From Tenericutes bacterium ADurb.BinA124 (GTDB lineage Bacteria > Bacillota_I > Bacilli_A > ML615J-28 > CAG-698), in assembly GCA_002068415.1 (NCBI GenBank), contig MVZM01000002.1, forward strand, positions 107,292 to 171,291: a stretch of DNA of 64,000 bases. Direction: 5' to 3'. Each line of letters begins with the position of its first letter. Position 1 is the stretch's first letter. The position numbers and the translations under genes are program-made. The notes below the pieces were generated by a model that was not told the origin of the DNA, searched no databases, and saw only the letters and a program-made list of their open reading frames with translations. Shown piece by piece: positions 17,411-27,364 of this stretch.

Positions 17411-18673
17411 ATATGGTTTCATCTTTTCTAAGACTAAGGGAGAAACTTTAGCTTTAATGAAGTAGTCGTTTTCATTTTGCTTAGTTTCCAAAATAATGGC
17501 GTTTTCATGTAAATAGTTCATCATTTGGCCTTCGTTAAAAGGGATTTTGTAGTCAACAATGAGATTGGTTTTAAACAATTGTTCTTCAATCAAGGCGATT
17601 AAACAATCAATATTAGTGTTTTTGATGGCGCTGATTCGCAAAGCCTTTTCATATTTAAACGGCACATAGAAGTAATCGCTATGTAAATCACTTTTATTGA
17701 AGGCATAAATCATGGGAATATTACTAACGCCGATTTCGCTTAAGACAGTATTCGTTACTTCAATTTGTTTTTCAAACTGCGGGTTGGAACCATCGACAAC
17801 ATGAACAATCAAATCCGCTTCAGTAATTTCTTCAAGGGTTGATTTAAAAGCTTCAATTAATTGATGGGGTAGTTTACTAATAAAGCCAACGGTATCGGTA
17901 ACTAAAAATTGGAGGTTGTGCTTGGTTTTAATTAAACGCGTCGCTGTTTCGAGGGTTGTAAAGAGCATATCTTTTTCGGTAACTTCTTTTTTAATCGCCA
18001 CCGACTGTTTTAAAAGGGCGTTTAAGGTTGATGACTTTCCGGAGTTGGTGTAACCGACCAAAGCGACAATCTTCATTTGTTGTTTTTGGCGTTTTTGCCG
18101 TTGTTGTTTGCGTAAACTGGTTAAGGCGTTTAATTCTTTTTTGGCGGTGGCAATGCGCTTATAAATCATGCGTTTGTCCAGTTCGAGTTTGGTTTCGCCG
18201 ATGCCCCGACCGTGGGATAAACTTCCGGTTCCGCGTTGGCGGGCCATATAACTGCGCAGTCCGATTAATTGGGGCAGGCGGTAACGTAAGGTGGCAATTT
18301 CCACTTGAAGCAGAGCTTCTTTGGTTTTGGCCCGTCGGCGGAAGATTTCTAAGATAATATAGGTGCGATCATAGAGCTCACAATTAACGATGGCTTGGAT
18401 TTTCGCAATCATTAGCGGTTTTAGTTCATCATTAAAGACTAAGACATCGATTTGTAATTCCCTAATCAATTCCGCAATTTCATCAAGTTTGCCTTTGCCT
18501 AAATAAGTTTGGGGGTTGATTTGCTCTAAGTTTTGGGTAATAGTATCGATAACTTCTAAATCACATGCTTCACAAAGATTGACTAATTCCGCAATCTCTT
18601 CGTGATAAACAGGGGAAGTAGGGTTGGTATTAACCCCGACTATTAAAATGCGGTTCTTTTTTTCCAGATTCAT
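17402..18673 (-). CDS. hflX: GTPase HflX
   Basis: Ribosome-associated GTPase that splits stalled or stressed 70S ribosomes. 423 residues. The N-terminal HflX domain has QINPQTYLGKGKLDEI and the glycine-rich GTGSLSHGRGIGETKLELD. G domain: G1 GYTNSGKSS (residues 207-215; the usual GYTNAGKST with Ala-to-Ser and Thr-to-Ser changes), G3 DTVGFI, G4 NKSD. A short C-terminal domain follows. RBS AAAGAAAGG upstream of ATG. A minus-strand TATAAT at 18692-18697 could be its -10, with a poor -35. Confidence 0.95.
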   Translation of the reverse strand: MNLEKKNRILIVGVNTNPTSPVYHEEIAELVNLCEACDLEVIDTITQNLEQINPQTYLGKGKLDEIAELIRELQIDVLVFNDELKPLMIAKIQAIVNCELYDRTYIILEIFRRRAKTKEALLQVEIATLRYRLPQLIGLRSYMARQRGTGSLSHGRGIGETKLELDKRMIYKRIATAKKELNALTSLRKQQRQKRQKQQMKIVALVGYTNSGKSSTLNALLKQSVAIKKEVTEKDMLFTTLETATRLIKTKHNLQFLVTDTVGFISKLPHQLIEAFKSTLEEITEADLIVHVVDGSNPQFEKQIEVTNTVLSEIGVSNIPMIYAFNKSDLHSDYFYVPFKYEKALRISAIKNTNIDCLIALIEEQLFKTNLIVDYKIPFNEGQMMNYLHENAIILETKQNENDYFIKAKVSPLVLEKMKPYEK

Positions 18674-18761
18674 TGCGATAACCTTTCTTTAATTATATCC
18701 TTTTTCTAAAAGTTTTAGTTATTCTGATTGAGGACAAGTTTATTTCTTTATCCTGCTCTTG

Positions 18762-18797
18762 AAAAAGGAGATTTATTCGCAAGAATGAATCTCCTGT
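18762..18797 (-). terminator. nrdJ terminator
   Basis: 13-bp stem AGGAGATTTATTC/GAATGAATCTCCT with one G-T pair, GCAA loop, and a T run on the minus strand. T residues on the plus side mean it could work both ways. Confidence 0.9.
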
Positions 18798-18801
18798 CTT
18801 T

Positions 18802-21333
18802 TTACAATCCACATTTTAATTGCGCATTGCAGTTGGTACAAGTGTTGCAACCACCGATGTCTTCCACGGTCCCTTCTTTACAAATGGGACAGATATCACC
18901 AAGCTCCACCCCGATGTTGCGGTTTGATTTGGTGCTTGGCGGGTTGATTTCGTCTTTATCCTTGGCGACGATATTTTCTTCAATTTTAATTCCCAAATCG
19001 GAAAATTCAACTTGTTTTGGTAGACTGTCTTCTTTCTTGAGGGTTAGAACTTGGGTGTCACGGCTGCCATCAACGTAAACGGTACCGCCTTTGGCTTTGC
19101 CCTTATAAAGACGCATATATAAGCGTTCGACTTCTTCGACGGAATAACCTTTGGGGGCATTGACGGTTTTGGAAATGGAGGAGTCCACCCACCGTTGAAT
19201 GACGCACTGAACATCGGCATGTTCTTCCGCAGTTAAGTCCATCGCTGATACAAAAATGTCCGGAAGCGGTTGGTTTTGATATTCGGGATGTAGTTTTAAG
19301 TAGTTTTCCACAATCGGGGCATTGACTTCCATAAACTTGCCTAAACGGCCGCTACGGTAATACTTAAAGGCAAAATAAGGTTCCAAACCGGTCGAAACAC
19401 CGACCATGGTCCCGGTTGAACCGGTTGGGGCAATTGTCAATAAATGGGAGTTACGAATGCCGTGTTTCAAAATAGCTTCGCGAATGTAGGCCGGCATTTT
19501 TTTCATATAGCCGGAATCAATGAATTTTTGGCGCGAACCATATTGATCAAGGAAGGGGAAACTGCCCTTTTCGATAGCTAATTGAATGGAGGTTTCGTAA
19601 GCTTTGGTGGCAATAAACTCAAACAAACGGTCCACAAAGCGGTTGGCTTTTTTACTGCCATAACGGTAATTACAATAAATAATGAGGTCGTGTAAGCCCA
19701 TAATGCCCATTCCCACCCGGCGTTCGCCTAAAGCTTGAATGCGGTTTTCCTCTAAGAAATAAGTGGTACGGTCAATAACATTGTCCTGCATGCGGACAGC
19801 GGTTTTAATTGTTTGGCCCAGTTTAATCCAATCAACATCGTTTTGTTCGAAGTCGACCATATTGGCGAGATTAATGGCTGCCAAATTGCAAACGGAATAA
19901 GGGGCCAGTGGTTGTTCCCCACAGGGGTTGGTACAAACAACTTGTTGGCCATAGCCTTTCGCATTCGTCATATCGTTGGCATTATCAATAAAGAAAATAC
20001 CCGGTTCCGCCGAATAAGTGGCACAAATATTAATTAAGTTCCAAAGCTCTTTGGCGCGGATGACTTTATGGGTTTTAATGGCATAGCCCATTTTTTCCCA
20101 AATGCGCACATCACCAACATTATGCCATTTTTCATCGTAAGCGGCTTTTTCACCTAGGGAATAATTATCAATGTCCGGATAGCGTAAGGAATATTCGAGA
20201 TCATTTTCCACCGCATTCATAAATTCTTTGGTAATGGCGACGGAAATATTGGCTCCCGACAAAAAGTTCGGGTTATTGACTTCATAAAAGCCACCGGCTA
20301 ATAAGACCTCTTTGGCTTTTTCTACTGTTGCTTTACTGATGGCAGTTGGGTTTTGGTTCGCACTTTCCACAATCCATTCATACATTTCTTGTTGTTCAGC
20401 CGTCAGCGGAATAAATTTTAATTTATTTTTGGCTTCTTTGATGATATCTTCATCGCTTAAATTATTGATGAGGAATTGTAAAATCCGTGGATTTTGCATT
20501 TTGCTGATGATGAACTCAATGATATCCGGATGCCAATCCGCTAACATAATCATCTGCGCCCCTCTTCGGGAGCCACCTTGTTCAACGAGATGGGTGAGTT
20601 CGGATAAGTCGTGAAGCCAACTGACCGCCCCGCTTGATTTACCGCTTACTCCTTTCGCAAGGGAGTTTTTCGGACGCAAGGATGATCCGTTGGTGCCGAC
20701 ACCACCCCCACGGGACATGATTTCCATTACCTTTTGGCGATGGATGGAAATGCCGCCGCGTGAATCGGTCACAAAGGGCATAACAAAACAATTGAAATAA
20801 GTAACGGCGGAATTGGAACCGGCCCCAAATAAGACGCGGCCGGCCGGGATTAAATTTAAACTATGTAATTCGTGATAGAAATCACGGACAGTTTCAAGTT
20901 TTTCACCTTGAGCTAAATTGTTGGCAACGCGGTGGCAAATTTGTTCATAGAAAATCTCTAATGGTTTATCAACTTCGTTCAGTTTGCGGCGGATGATGCC
21001 ATCTTCGTTAGCATCGGGGCACATCCCCACAAATTCCGTTTCCAAAGTAATATAAACTTCGTCGTTGTCAATTTGCTTAATGTAACCAATCCCGCGCGTT
21101 GGAAAATTAGGATCATCTTTGAGAACACAAATGACTAAATCACCGACAGCGATGGAGACATGATTGATGTCTTTTTGAGCATAGCGATCGAGCATCACCA
21201 AGCGGGAGACGCTTTGAAAAGTTTTCTCCATGGTTTCATCAATTAAAAACAAGTGGGGAAAATAATTCTTTAAATCGTTATTTAATTTGTTAATGAGCTG
21301 AGCTGAGTAAAGGGTATTATTCATAGTCGCCAT
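18802..21333 (-). CDS. nrdJ: adenosylcobalamin-dependent ribonucleotide reductase (class II)
   Basis: Reduces ribonucleotides to deoxyribonucleotides using a B12-derived radical, with or without oxygen. 843 residues. Recognisable parts are GRVLFGAGSNS and YFNCFVMPF, SRGGGVGTNGSSLRPKNS, NPCGEQPLAPYSVCNLAAINLA (active-site Cys/Glu), and TGSTGTMVGVSTGLEPYFAF. The C-terminus ends in a zinc-ribbon CPIC...CNTC..C..C tail, typical of NrdJ and used in re-reduction. Start at MATMNN because AAAGAGAG lies just upstream. No nrdDG or nrdEF is visible in the window. A cobalamin riboswitch is not evident in the 220-bp upstream region; a minus-strand TATAAT at 21366-21371 may be its -10. Confidence 0.95.
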   Translation of the reverse strand: MATMNNTLYSAQLINKLNNDLKNYFPHLFLIDETMEKTFQSVSRLVMLDRYAQKDINHVSIAVGDLVICVLKDDPNFPTRGIGYIKQIDNDEVYITLETEFVGMCPDANEDGIIRRKLNEVDKPLEIFYEQICHRVANNLAQGEKLETVRDFYHELHSLNLIPAGRVLFGAGSNSAVTYFNCFVMPFVTDSRGGISIHRQKVMEIMSRGGGVGTNGSSLRPKNSLAKGVSGKSSGAVSWLHDLSELTHLVEQGGSRRGAQMIMLADWHPDIIEFIISKMQNPRILQFLINNLSDEDIIKEAKNKLKFIPLTAEQQEMYEWIVESANQNPTAISKATVEKAKEVLLAGGFYEVNNPNFLSGANISVAITKEFMNAVENDLEYSLRYPDIDNYSLGEKAAYDEKWHNVGDVRIWEKMGYAIKTHKVIRAKELWNLINICATYSAEPGIFFIDNANDMTNAKGYGQQVVCTNPCGEQPLAPYSVCNLAAINLANMVDFEQNDVDWIKLGQTIKTAVRMQDNVIDRTTYFLEENRIQALGERRVGMGIMGLHDLIIYCNYRYGSKKANRFVDRLFEFIATKAYETSIQLAIEKGSFPFLDQYGSRQKFIDSGYMKKMPAYIREAILKHGIRNSHLLTIAPTGSTGTMVGVSTGLEPYFAFKYYRSGRLGKFMEVNAPIVENYLKLHPEYQNQPLPDIFVSAMDLTAEEHADVQCVIQRWVDSSISKTVNAPKGYSVEEVERLYMRLYKGKAKGGTVYVDGSRDTQVLTLKKEDSLPKQVEFSDLGIKIEENIVAKDKDEINPPSTKSNRNIGVELGDICPICKEGTVEDIGGCNTCTNCNAQLKCGL

Positions 21334-21509
21334 CTCTCTTTCTATTTCGGTAAATCATAATGTATATTATACTATAAATCAACTTAGAATAAAAGAGCAA
21401 AACGAAAATGAAAGTTTTTTCATTTTTGATGATATGTTTTGATGTTTTTTTAAGGATTAATCGTTTTTCCAAAAAAACATGATTTAGTCTATATTTTTAT
21501 GGGATTATT

Positions 21510-21518
21510 TGGTATAAT
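21510..21518 (+). promoter_or_regulatory. extended -10 promoter of the helicase-ankyrin-cdaA operon
   Basis: TGGTATAAT 36 bp upstream of the ATG at 21555; the -35 region is weak. Confidence 0.55.
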
Positions 21519-21554
21519 AAGTTAGTTAATATTGCCAGAAACAGGTTAGTAATT

Positions 21555-24500
21555 ATGGGTAAAGAAAGCGTCTCCAAATATCATATTATGCGCAATAACG
21601 GTCATCTCCTTGACGTTTTTTTTGCGACTTCCTATATTGAACTAGGTAATATCCCCTTTGAAACCATGGAAAAACTCCTTCGTTTTGAAGTCTTAAAACT
21701 GGAGGAAATCATTTATAAGTCGATTCAGGAAAAAGGAATTGGCCGTAGCCAAACGGAAAGAAATGATTTGCAAGCGGTGCTCCCGTTTTTATTCTTTGAA
21801 AATTTACATTTAAAAAACCTACCTTTACAGATTTTTTTAACCTATGGTCTAATTAAACATAAAAATGAACGACAAAAAGAAATCTTTTCTCCCATAATTC
21901 TCATTCCGGTGAATTTGTATTTTGAGAAAGATGATATTTACATCCAACAAATTTCCCGCCCGGTGGAAAACTCCCTTTTAATCAGTTTTTTAATGTCAAT
22001 CAAAAACATTAATATTTCCGTTCCCGATAAACTTGATAATATTTTTGCCATGGATCGTTTTTGTATGAGCTTTACAAAACACGAAGAATTAGAACTGAAA
22101 TATGAGAATTATTTGACCTTTGCTTTTTTAAGAGAAAATGAAATTAAAATTAAACATGACAAATTTATTTCTGCCAAAAGCATGCCTGATTATTTACATG
22201 ATCAATTGTTCGATGATGCCAATGCGGATAATTATTATTTGTTTGCCCTTAATCGCTCCCAAAGATATGTTGTGCAAACTGCCCAAGAAGGAAACAATTT
22301 TGTTATCTCGGGTCGTTTAGGAACGGGAAAAACGACGGCTTTAGTTAATGTGGCCATCAATGCTATGAGTCAAGGTAAGCGGGTCCTATACCTTTCCAAT
22401 ATGAAAACGACCTTGGATGAGGTGTTTTCGCTTTTGGAAAGCAAAAACCTCTCCCAATATGCAAGCAATTTTACCAATTTGTTTTCTAACATTCATAAAT
22501 GGGAACAAACCATCAGTCCGAAAGCTTATAGCGCTAAAGAAGAATTTTCTGCCTTAATCGACAACTATCAATTTGTTCAGGATTACGAACAAAAAATGGG
22601 GGAAAGAATTTTAGATCAACGTTTTATTGATATTGTTAACGCCTTGATTATGTTAAAGCAAAAACCTCATCAGTTTTTAGAGATTGATGATTTGCAACAT
22701 CTATATAAGGCTGAATTCTTAGAAATCGTTAACGCTTTAGAAATCATCCAACAATCGCTTGGGAAAATGGCGAGTTTTAAAAACAATATTTGGCGGGATA
22801 TTCCCATTTATAACAGCATTAAATATCCTAACCAAATTGTGTCTCTTATCTATCAAATTCACAAATGTTTTAAAATTTTAGAAGCGGAAAAAAGTGTTTT
22901 AGAAAATGATTTTGGGTTTAAAACGATTGCCAATTATGCCTATTTAAAAAATATCATTCGCAGTATTAATAATTTAAATATTCATGAAGTTCCCGAGGCA
23001 TGGAAGGAACCAAGCAACCAAAGCTTTTTCCAAGCCAACGAGCTTTATAAACAATTAAAACAAGAAATCTATCAACTCCAAGAAAGAGAGAGATTTTTAG
23101 AGCATAAATATGATTATTTCGATACCATCAATATCAAGCAAGATTTAGCTAATATTGAGGGCCACTATTTTAATGAAAGCGAAAGCGAAGAGATAAACCA
23201 AATTTTTGCTAATCGGATGGATATCATCGTTTTAGTTAATAAGTGCCAAATGCAAGAAGATGTCTTTAGGAAAACGGCGGAAAAAGTCCGAACGATGTTG
23301 AGTTGGGATTTTGCTTTCAAGGATGATATTGTCCGCGAAATCACTTTACTAGGACGGTTTTTACGGCATCATCAAATTAATGGAAAACTCTTAAATCATA
23401 TTAAAGCCGGTCGTTTTCCCAAAATTATGAAGAAAATGACAACTTGTTTGCAAAACATCGATCATATCAATCAAAAGATGGAGACCTTCAAACAGTATTT
23501 TACTAAACTTTATTTAGATGATTTAGACCAAACGATGAATATTTTATATCGTCATCAAAATGATGACCATACTTTAACGAAAAAAGAACTAAAATGGTTA
23601 AATCAATATCGTTTCCAACAAGCGCAACAATTCGAACAAGTAATTGAAGCTTTGTCTTCTTATTATGATTTCAAGAAGCAATTGCGCAGCAACCACGATT
23701 TGTTTGAACAAACTACCGGGTTTCCGGCCTCTGCTTTAGTTTTAGAGGATTTCCAAAGTTTACATGATTACTTGCTCGATTTGGAAAAAAGGGCTTACCA
23801 AGATAAAATCCAGTTTTTCTTAAACCACTTTATTGCCGTTATGCAAGAAGATTATCGGGGTATGCGCAATTATTTAAAAACGCTGGAATTATTTGAGAAT
23901 TCACATCGGGATTTATGGAAATATTATGATAAACTATATCAGTATCCCTTCAAGGGCAAAAAAACCACCCTTTTAGCGCTCTTTGATGATATCAAAGTCA
24001 TTAATACTTATTTAACCAAAGCCTATTCCGCCAATGATCGTTTATTTGCAGCTACCAAAAATACAAGTGATAAATTTATTAAAGCTGAAGAATTTTATGA
24101 ACTTGACCGACAGATGGATAAAATTCATCAGTTAAAGGCTTATTTACAAAATCATTCTTTGTATAAACAATTGTATCAGGACTTTTACCAAGCCGAACAC
24201 TCCAACTTGGTAGCCATTAGCCGTTTGTTGGAAACTTATGAAGTTTACATCGAATGTTTCGCAAATGCGGAAGCCTTGTTAGGAAGTCTCGATCCCCTTG
24301 CTAATGACAAAATCCTAGGTCATTTAAACCGTTGCAGTGAAGTAAGCAACGAAATCAGCGAAATCTTTACCGTTTATTTTAAAATCTTCCGCGATGATGT
24401 TTCAAAATACTATTATGATTCTTTCGCAAACAATATTAAACGGATGAATGTCCTTTTAAAGTCTAAAGATGAATTGATTAATTATTTAATCGTGACTGAT

Positions 24501-25862
24501 AATTTACAAGTTTTGGGAAAGTACCGGCTGGACAAACTGATTAATTATATTGTCAACTGTCAGGACTTTTCGCATTTAGTTAGCGATTTTCAGTTTACTT
24601 ATTATTCCATCTTGAAAGATAAGTATTTAAAGAAATATGCTTACTTGCATAATTTTAAAACGCTGCTAGCATGCTTGAATCTTATCAACAATAATGAAGG
24701 TGTGATTATCAAAAAGAATCAAGAACAGCTATCGCGGACCATGCGCAAAAGCACCAGCCTGCGATTTACAACCCTTGGTTTGAAAAACCTTGATTATCGG
24801 GGCTATATGCGGCGGACAAGCGGTTTTAAAAAACTGTTTTTGGCTTCCACTCCCATTTTAAACAACTTCTTAAACAAAGATGATTTTGATTTAATCATTA
24901 TCGATGATGCTCATTTATTAAGTGCCAATGAGTATTATCTAGCAATTGACGGTAAACAAGTCATCCTTGCCGGTGAATTACCATTGCAAAGCTCCACGAC
25001 CAATAATTTGATGTCACGACTTTCGTTTGCGACAACCATTAATCTTAATTATCGCTTTTCGCCGACGCCCCTTCGCTTATTAAACCATCTTCACAATTTG
25101 CGAGGTTGCATCAGCCCGAAAGTTAACGATAATGAAGGAATTGAAATAATCAATAATAAATTAACGGCTTATTTATTAATGCTTTTAAAAGAACAAAATG
25201 ATGTAAAAATCAACCTTTTTGTGTCGTCACTGGAAAAACAGAAACGCTTTTATGATGAACTGGGGGAGGGTTTAATTAAAATGGGCTTTTCATTAGCCCA
25301 AATTATTGCCATTTTGAAAAACCAAATTAACATTGTTGATTTACGCTTAAGGCATTTGCTTAATGCTGATTACAATGTCTTGTTTTTAGATGATTATCGC
25401 AAGTTGAATAACGAATCCATCGTTATGAATCTACTTGATGATTTATTGCTTTGTAGAAAAAGATTGATTATTTATGACCACAACGACTATTTAAAACGTG
25501 GTCAAGGGTTTTGCTTGATTGATGAACTTAACAAAATCATTGACAACAACCAAATTTATTATCAAGAATATGCCACTCCGTTGTTAAAGTTGTTAGCGGA
25601 AAAGTTGATGGAACATGGCTTGCAGGTTTATAGTTTTAATCATGAAATGCAGCTTTTAATTCAAAAGGATGAGCATCTTTTTGGGGTCTTATTACTGTGG
25701 TCGGACAATAATTTTTCGACTGACACTTTAAATCAATATCGGGAAACTTATTTATGGAATATGGGTTTAAATTTCCCGGTCATCTTAATTGGCACGATGG
25801 AGTTATTGACTTCTATTGATGATGTCATCAAGAGAATCCTAAGCGAGGTGGGCCATGAATAA
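21555..25862 (+). CDS. large SF1 helicase-like ATPase (DUF4011-type), apparently degenerate
   Basis: 1435 residues. The N-terminal 230 residues resemble the DUF4011 region (SPIILIPVNLYF). Walker A follows LNRSQRYVVQ at residues 253-261 (GRLGTGKTT). About 840 mostly helical, coiled-coil-prone residues then separate it from the Walker B-like DLIIIDDAH near residue 1117, GELPLQSS, LNYRFSPTPLR and a late SSLEKQKR segment. These are SF1 (UvrD/Dna2-like) motifs I, II, III and IV. Motif II is DDAH rather than DEAH/DEAD-type, and motifs V and VI are not evident. The last 80 residues resemble the Vsr/DUF559-like nuclease tail of this family but lack a D-ExK triad. It may keep ATP binding but not unwinding. 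It overlaps the ankyrin gene by 8 bp. The start is the first ATG; RBS is weak. Confidence 0.7.
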   Translation: MGKESVSKYHIMRNNGHLLDVFFATSYIELGNIPFETMEKLLRFEVLKLEEIIYKSIQEKGIGRSQTERNDLQAVLPFLFFENLHLKNLPLQIFLTYGLIKHKNERQKEIFSPIILIPVNLYFEKDDIYIQQISRPVENSLLISFLMSIKNINISVPDKLDNIFAMDRFCMSFTKHEELELKYENYLTFAFLRENEIKIKHDKFISAKSMPDYLHDQLFDDANADNYYLFALNRSQRYVVQTAQEGNNFVISGRLGTGKTTALVNVAINAMSQGKRVLYLSNMKTTLDEVFSLLESKNLSQYASNFTNLFSNIHKWEQTISPKAYSAKEEFSALIDNYQFVQDYEQKMGERILDQRFIDIVNALIMLKQKPHQFLEIDDLQHLYKAEFLEIVNALEIIQQSLGKMASFKNNIWRDIPIYNSIKYPNQIVSLIYQIHKCFKILEAEKSVLENDFGFKTIANYAYLKNIIRSINNLNIHEVPEAWKEPSNQSFFQANELYKQLKQEIYQLQERERFLEHKYDYFDTINIKQDLANIEGHYFNESESEEINQIFANRMDIIVLVNKCQMQEDVFRKTAEKVRTMLSWDFAFKDDIVREITLLGRFLRHHQINGKLLNHIKAGRFPKIMKKMTTCLQNIDHINQKMETFKQYFTKLYLDDLDQTMNILYRHQNDDHTLTKKELKWLNQYRFQQAQQFEQVIEALSSYYDFKKQLRSNHDLFEQTTGFPASALVLEDFQSLHDYLLDLEKRAYQDKIQFFLNHFIAVMQEDYRGMRNYLKTLELFENSHRDLWKYYDKLYQYPFKGKKTTLLALFDDIKVINTYLTKAYSANDRLFAATKNTSDKFIKAEEFYELDRQMDKIHQLKAYLQNHSLYKQLYQDFYQAEHSNLVAISRLLETYEVYIECFANAEALLGSLDPLANDKILGHLNRCSEVSNEISEIFTVYFKIFRDDVSKYYYDSFANNIKRMNVLLKSKDELINYLIVTDNLQVLGKYRLDKLINYIVNCQDFSHLVSDFQFTYYSILKDKYLKKYAYLHNFKTLLACLNLINNNEGVIIKKNQEQLSRTMRKSTSLRFTTLGLKNLDYRGYMRRTSGFKKLFLASTPILNNFLNKDDFDLIIIDDAHLLSANEYYLAIDGKQVILAGELPLQSSTTNNLMSRLSFATTINLNYRFSPTPLRLLNHLHNLRGCISPKVNDNEGIEIINNKLTAYLLMLLKEQNDVKINLFVSSLEKQKRFYDELGEGLIKMGFSLAQIIAILKNQINIVDLRLRHLLNADYNVLFLDDYRKLNNESIVMNLLDDLLLCRKRLIIYDHNDYLKRGQGFCLIDELNKIIDNNQIYYQEYATPLLKLLAEKLMEHGLQVYSFNHEMQLLIQKDEHLFGVLLLWSDNNFSTDTLNQYRETYLWNMGLNFPVILIGTMELLTSIDDVIKRILSEVGHE

Positions 25863-26430
25863 ACGCGGTGCCAAGAAACGCTTTAAAGATTTTGTTGACT
25901 GCATCAAACAAGATCCTCATCGCTATCTCTATATCAAGAACATGTTGTGGCGCTTACAAAATGATGGCTTTGATTTAAACACTCAGGGTTATGGTGGTAA
26001 GACGCTCCTTCATCTGGCTTTGAAACTTAATAATTTGCGGCTGATGAATTTATTTCTCAGTTTTGGTGTCAATCCCAATTTAGCCGATGAACAGGGTAAT
26101 GCTCCCCTCCATGTAGCGGTGCTGGCCAATCAAATGCGCTTTATCAAGGGCTTGGTGGCTCATGCTTGTGATATCAATCTCGCTTGTGAACAAGAACAAT
26201 CCCCCCTCCATCTCGCCGTTATTAACGGCAATTTGGAGGTTGTGAAATACTTAATCGAAAACGGTGCCGACATCATGATCCAAGATGAACTTCATAATTA
26301 TCCCTTGGATTATGCAATTGAAGAAAAAGATGACAAAATACTACGCTATTTATTAACAAAACAAGAAATCGATGATGAACGAAAACGAAAAATATTAACC
26401 ATTATTAACAAAGCAGGTGAAAAACAATGA
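25855..26430 (+). CDS. ankyrin-repeat protein
   Basis: 191 residues with about four ankyrin repeats between residues 35 and 165: GKTLLHLALKLNNLRLMNLFL, GNAPLHVAVLANQMRFIKGL, EQSPLHLAVINGNLEVVKYL, HNYPLDYAIEEKDDKILRYL. No signal peptide or catalytic domain, so a cytosolic protein-protein adaptor is likely. Strong RBS GAGGTGGG. It is translationally coupled at both ends: 8-bp overlap with the helicase-like gene and 4-bp ATGA overlap with cdaA, suggesting the three products work together. Confidence 0.87.
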   Translation: MNKRGAKKRFKDFVDCIKQDPHRYLYIKNMLWRLQNDGFDLNTQGYGGKTLLHLALKLNNLRLMNLFLSFGVNPNLADEQGNAPLHVAVLANQMRFIKGLVAHACDINLACEQEQSPLHLAVINGNLEVVKYLIENGADIMIQDELHNYPLDYAIEEKDDKILRYLLTKQEIDDERKRKILTIINKAGEKQ

Positions 26431-27233
26431 TGAATTGGACGGATTTTTTAAAACTAATTGAAGATTATACTTACAATTATTCATTTTGGGGTTTTGTACG
26501 CCTAGGAGCGGACTTGGCATTAACAATCGGGCTTTTAATCTTTTTGTATAAAGTCTTTAATATGAAAGCTCATGTCTTTCGATTATTAATCGGGGCGACC
26601 GTGATTTTGCTAATCTTTTTTATCGGCCTGTTTTTCCAATTAGAACTGTTTTTGAAATTGTTTCGCTATATTCTATTTTGGATTTTTGGCCTATTTATTA
26701 TCGTATATGGTCAAGACATCAAATATACACTGGATGGTCTCTTTTCCGCAACCAAAATTAATACCGTTTATTCATCCAAGCAAGAGAAAAAAGAAATTAT
26801 CGGGATTTTGTGTTCGACCGTCGATTTTTTATCCCAACGTAAAATTGGGGCTTTGATTACCATTGAACGTGAAGACAGTTTAAACAGTTATATTGAAAAA
26901 GCGATTGAGATTAAGGCCACGATTACGCAAGAACTGTTAACGACCATCTTTACTCCGGGCACAGCTTGTCATGACGGGGCTGTCATTATCCGTCGTAATC
27001 GTATTATGTGTGCGGGGGCTTATTTTCCGTCTACCGACCGCTATAATGTTCCCAAATTTTTAGGAACAAGACATCGGGCGGCCATTGGCATCAGTGAACG
27101 TTCCGATGCTTTGACCGTGGTCGTCTCGGAGGAAACCGGTAATATTTCCGTTACTTTAGATGGTGTCATCAATTTACAATTGACCATTGACCGTTTAGAA
27201 GAAATGTTAGATCGTTATTTAGTCAGCAAATAA
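26427..27233 (+). CDS. cdaA: diadenylate cyclase CdaA (DacA)
   Basis: Membrane enzyme that makes c-di-AMP from two ATP. 268 residues. Three hydrophobic segments in the first 95 residues, a coiled linker, then the DAC domain with HDGAVII (182-188) and GTRHRAAIGISE (213-224), both catalytic motifs intact. In most Firmicutes the gene is followed by cdaR and glmM; here it instead ends an operon with an ankyrin protein and a helicase-like protein, and no cdaR is visible. Starts at an ATGA overlap; the start codon is doubled (ATGATG). Confidence 0.95.
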   Translation: MMNWTDFLKLIEDYTYNYSFWGFVRLGADLALTIGLLIFLYKVFNMKAHVFRLLIGATVILLIFFIGLFFQLELFLKLFRYILFWIFGLFIIVYGQDIKYTLDGLFSATKINTVYSSKQEKKEIIGILCSTVDFLSQRKIGALITIEREDSLNSYIEKAIEIKATITQELLTTIFTPGTACHDGAVIIRRNRIMCAGAYFPSTDRYNVPKFLGTRHRAAIGISERSDALTVVVSEETGNISVTLDGVINLQLTIDRLEEMLDRYLVSK

Positions 27234-27273
27234 TAAAATTAGTTACTGATTAATAACCTTGATGATGTTTTAA

Positions 27274-27311
27274 AAGGCTCTGGTTTGGAAAATCTAGAGC
27301 CTTGTTAATTT
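27274..27311 (+). terminator. terminator after cdaA
   Basis: AAGGCTCT/AGAGCCTT 8-bp stem with a 14-base loop and a T-rich tail. Confidence 0.75.
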
Positions 27312-27314
27312 TTG

Positions 27315-27344
27315 TTGTCATTGTTTTCCCATTTATGATATAAT
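27315..27344 (+). promoter_or_regulatory. mgsA promoter
   Basis: TTGTCA at 27315, 18-bp spacer, TGATATAAT ending at 27344 (extended -10). RBS AGGAAGTG and ATG follow 20 bp later. Confidence 0.75.
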
Positions 27345-27364
27345 AAGTCAAAGGAAGTGCAGGT

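Noticed and set aside
18028..18357. Plus-strand frame opposite hflX
   Set aside because: Low-complexity shadow of hflX without RBS.
21334..21554. Cobalamin riboswitch upstream of nrdJ
   Set aside because: No conserved B12-box sequence or long structured leader was found on the minus strand.
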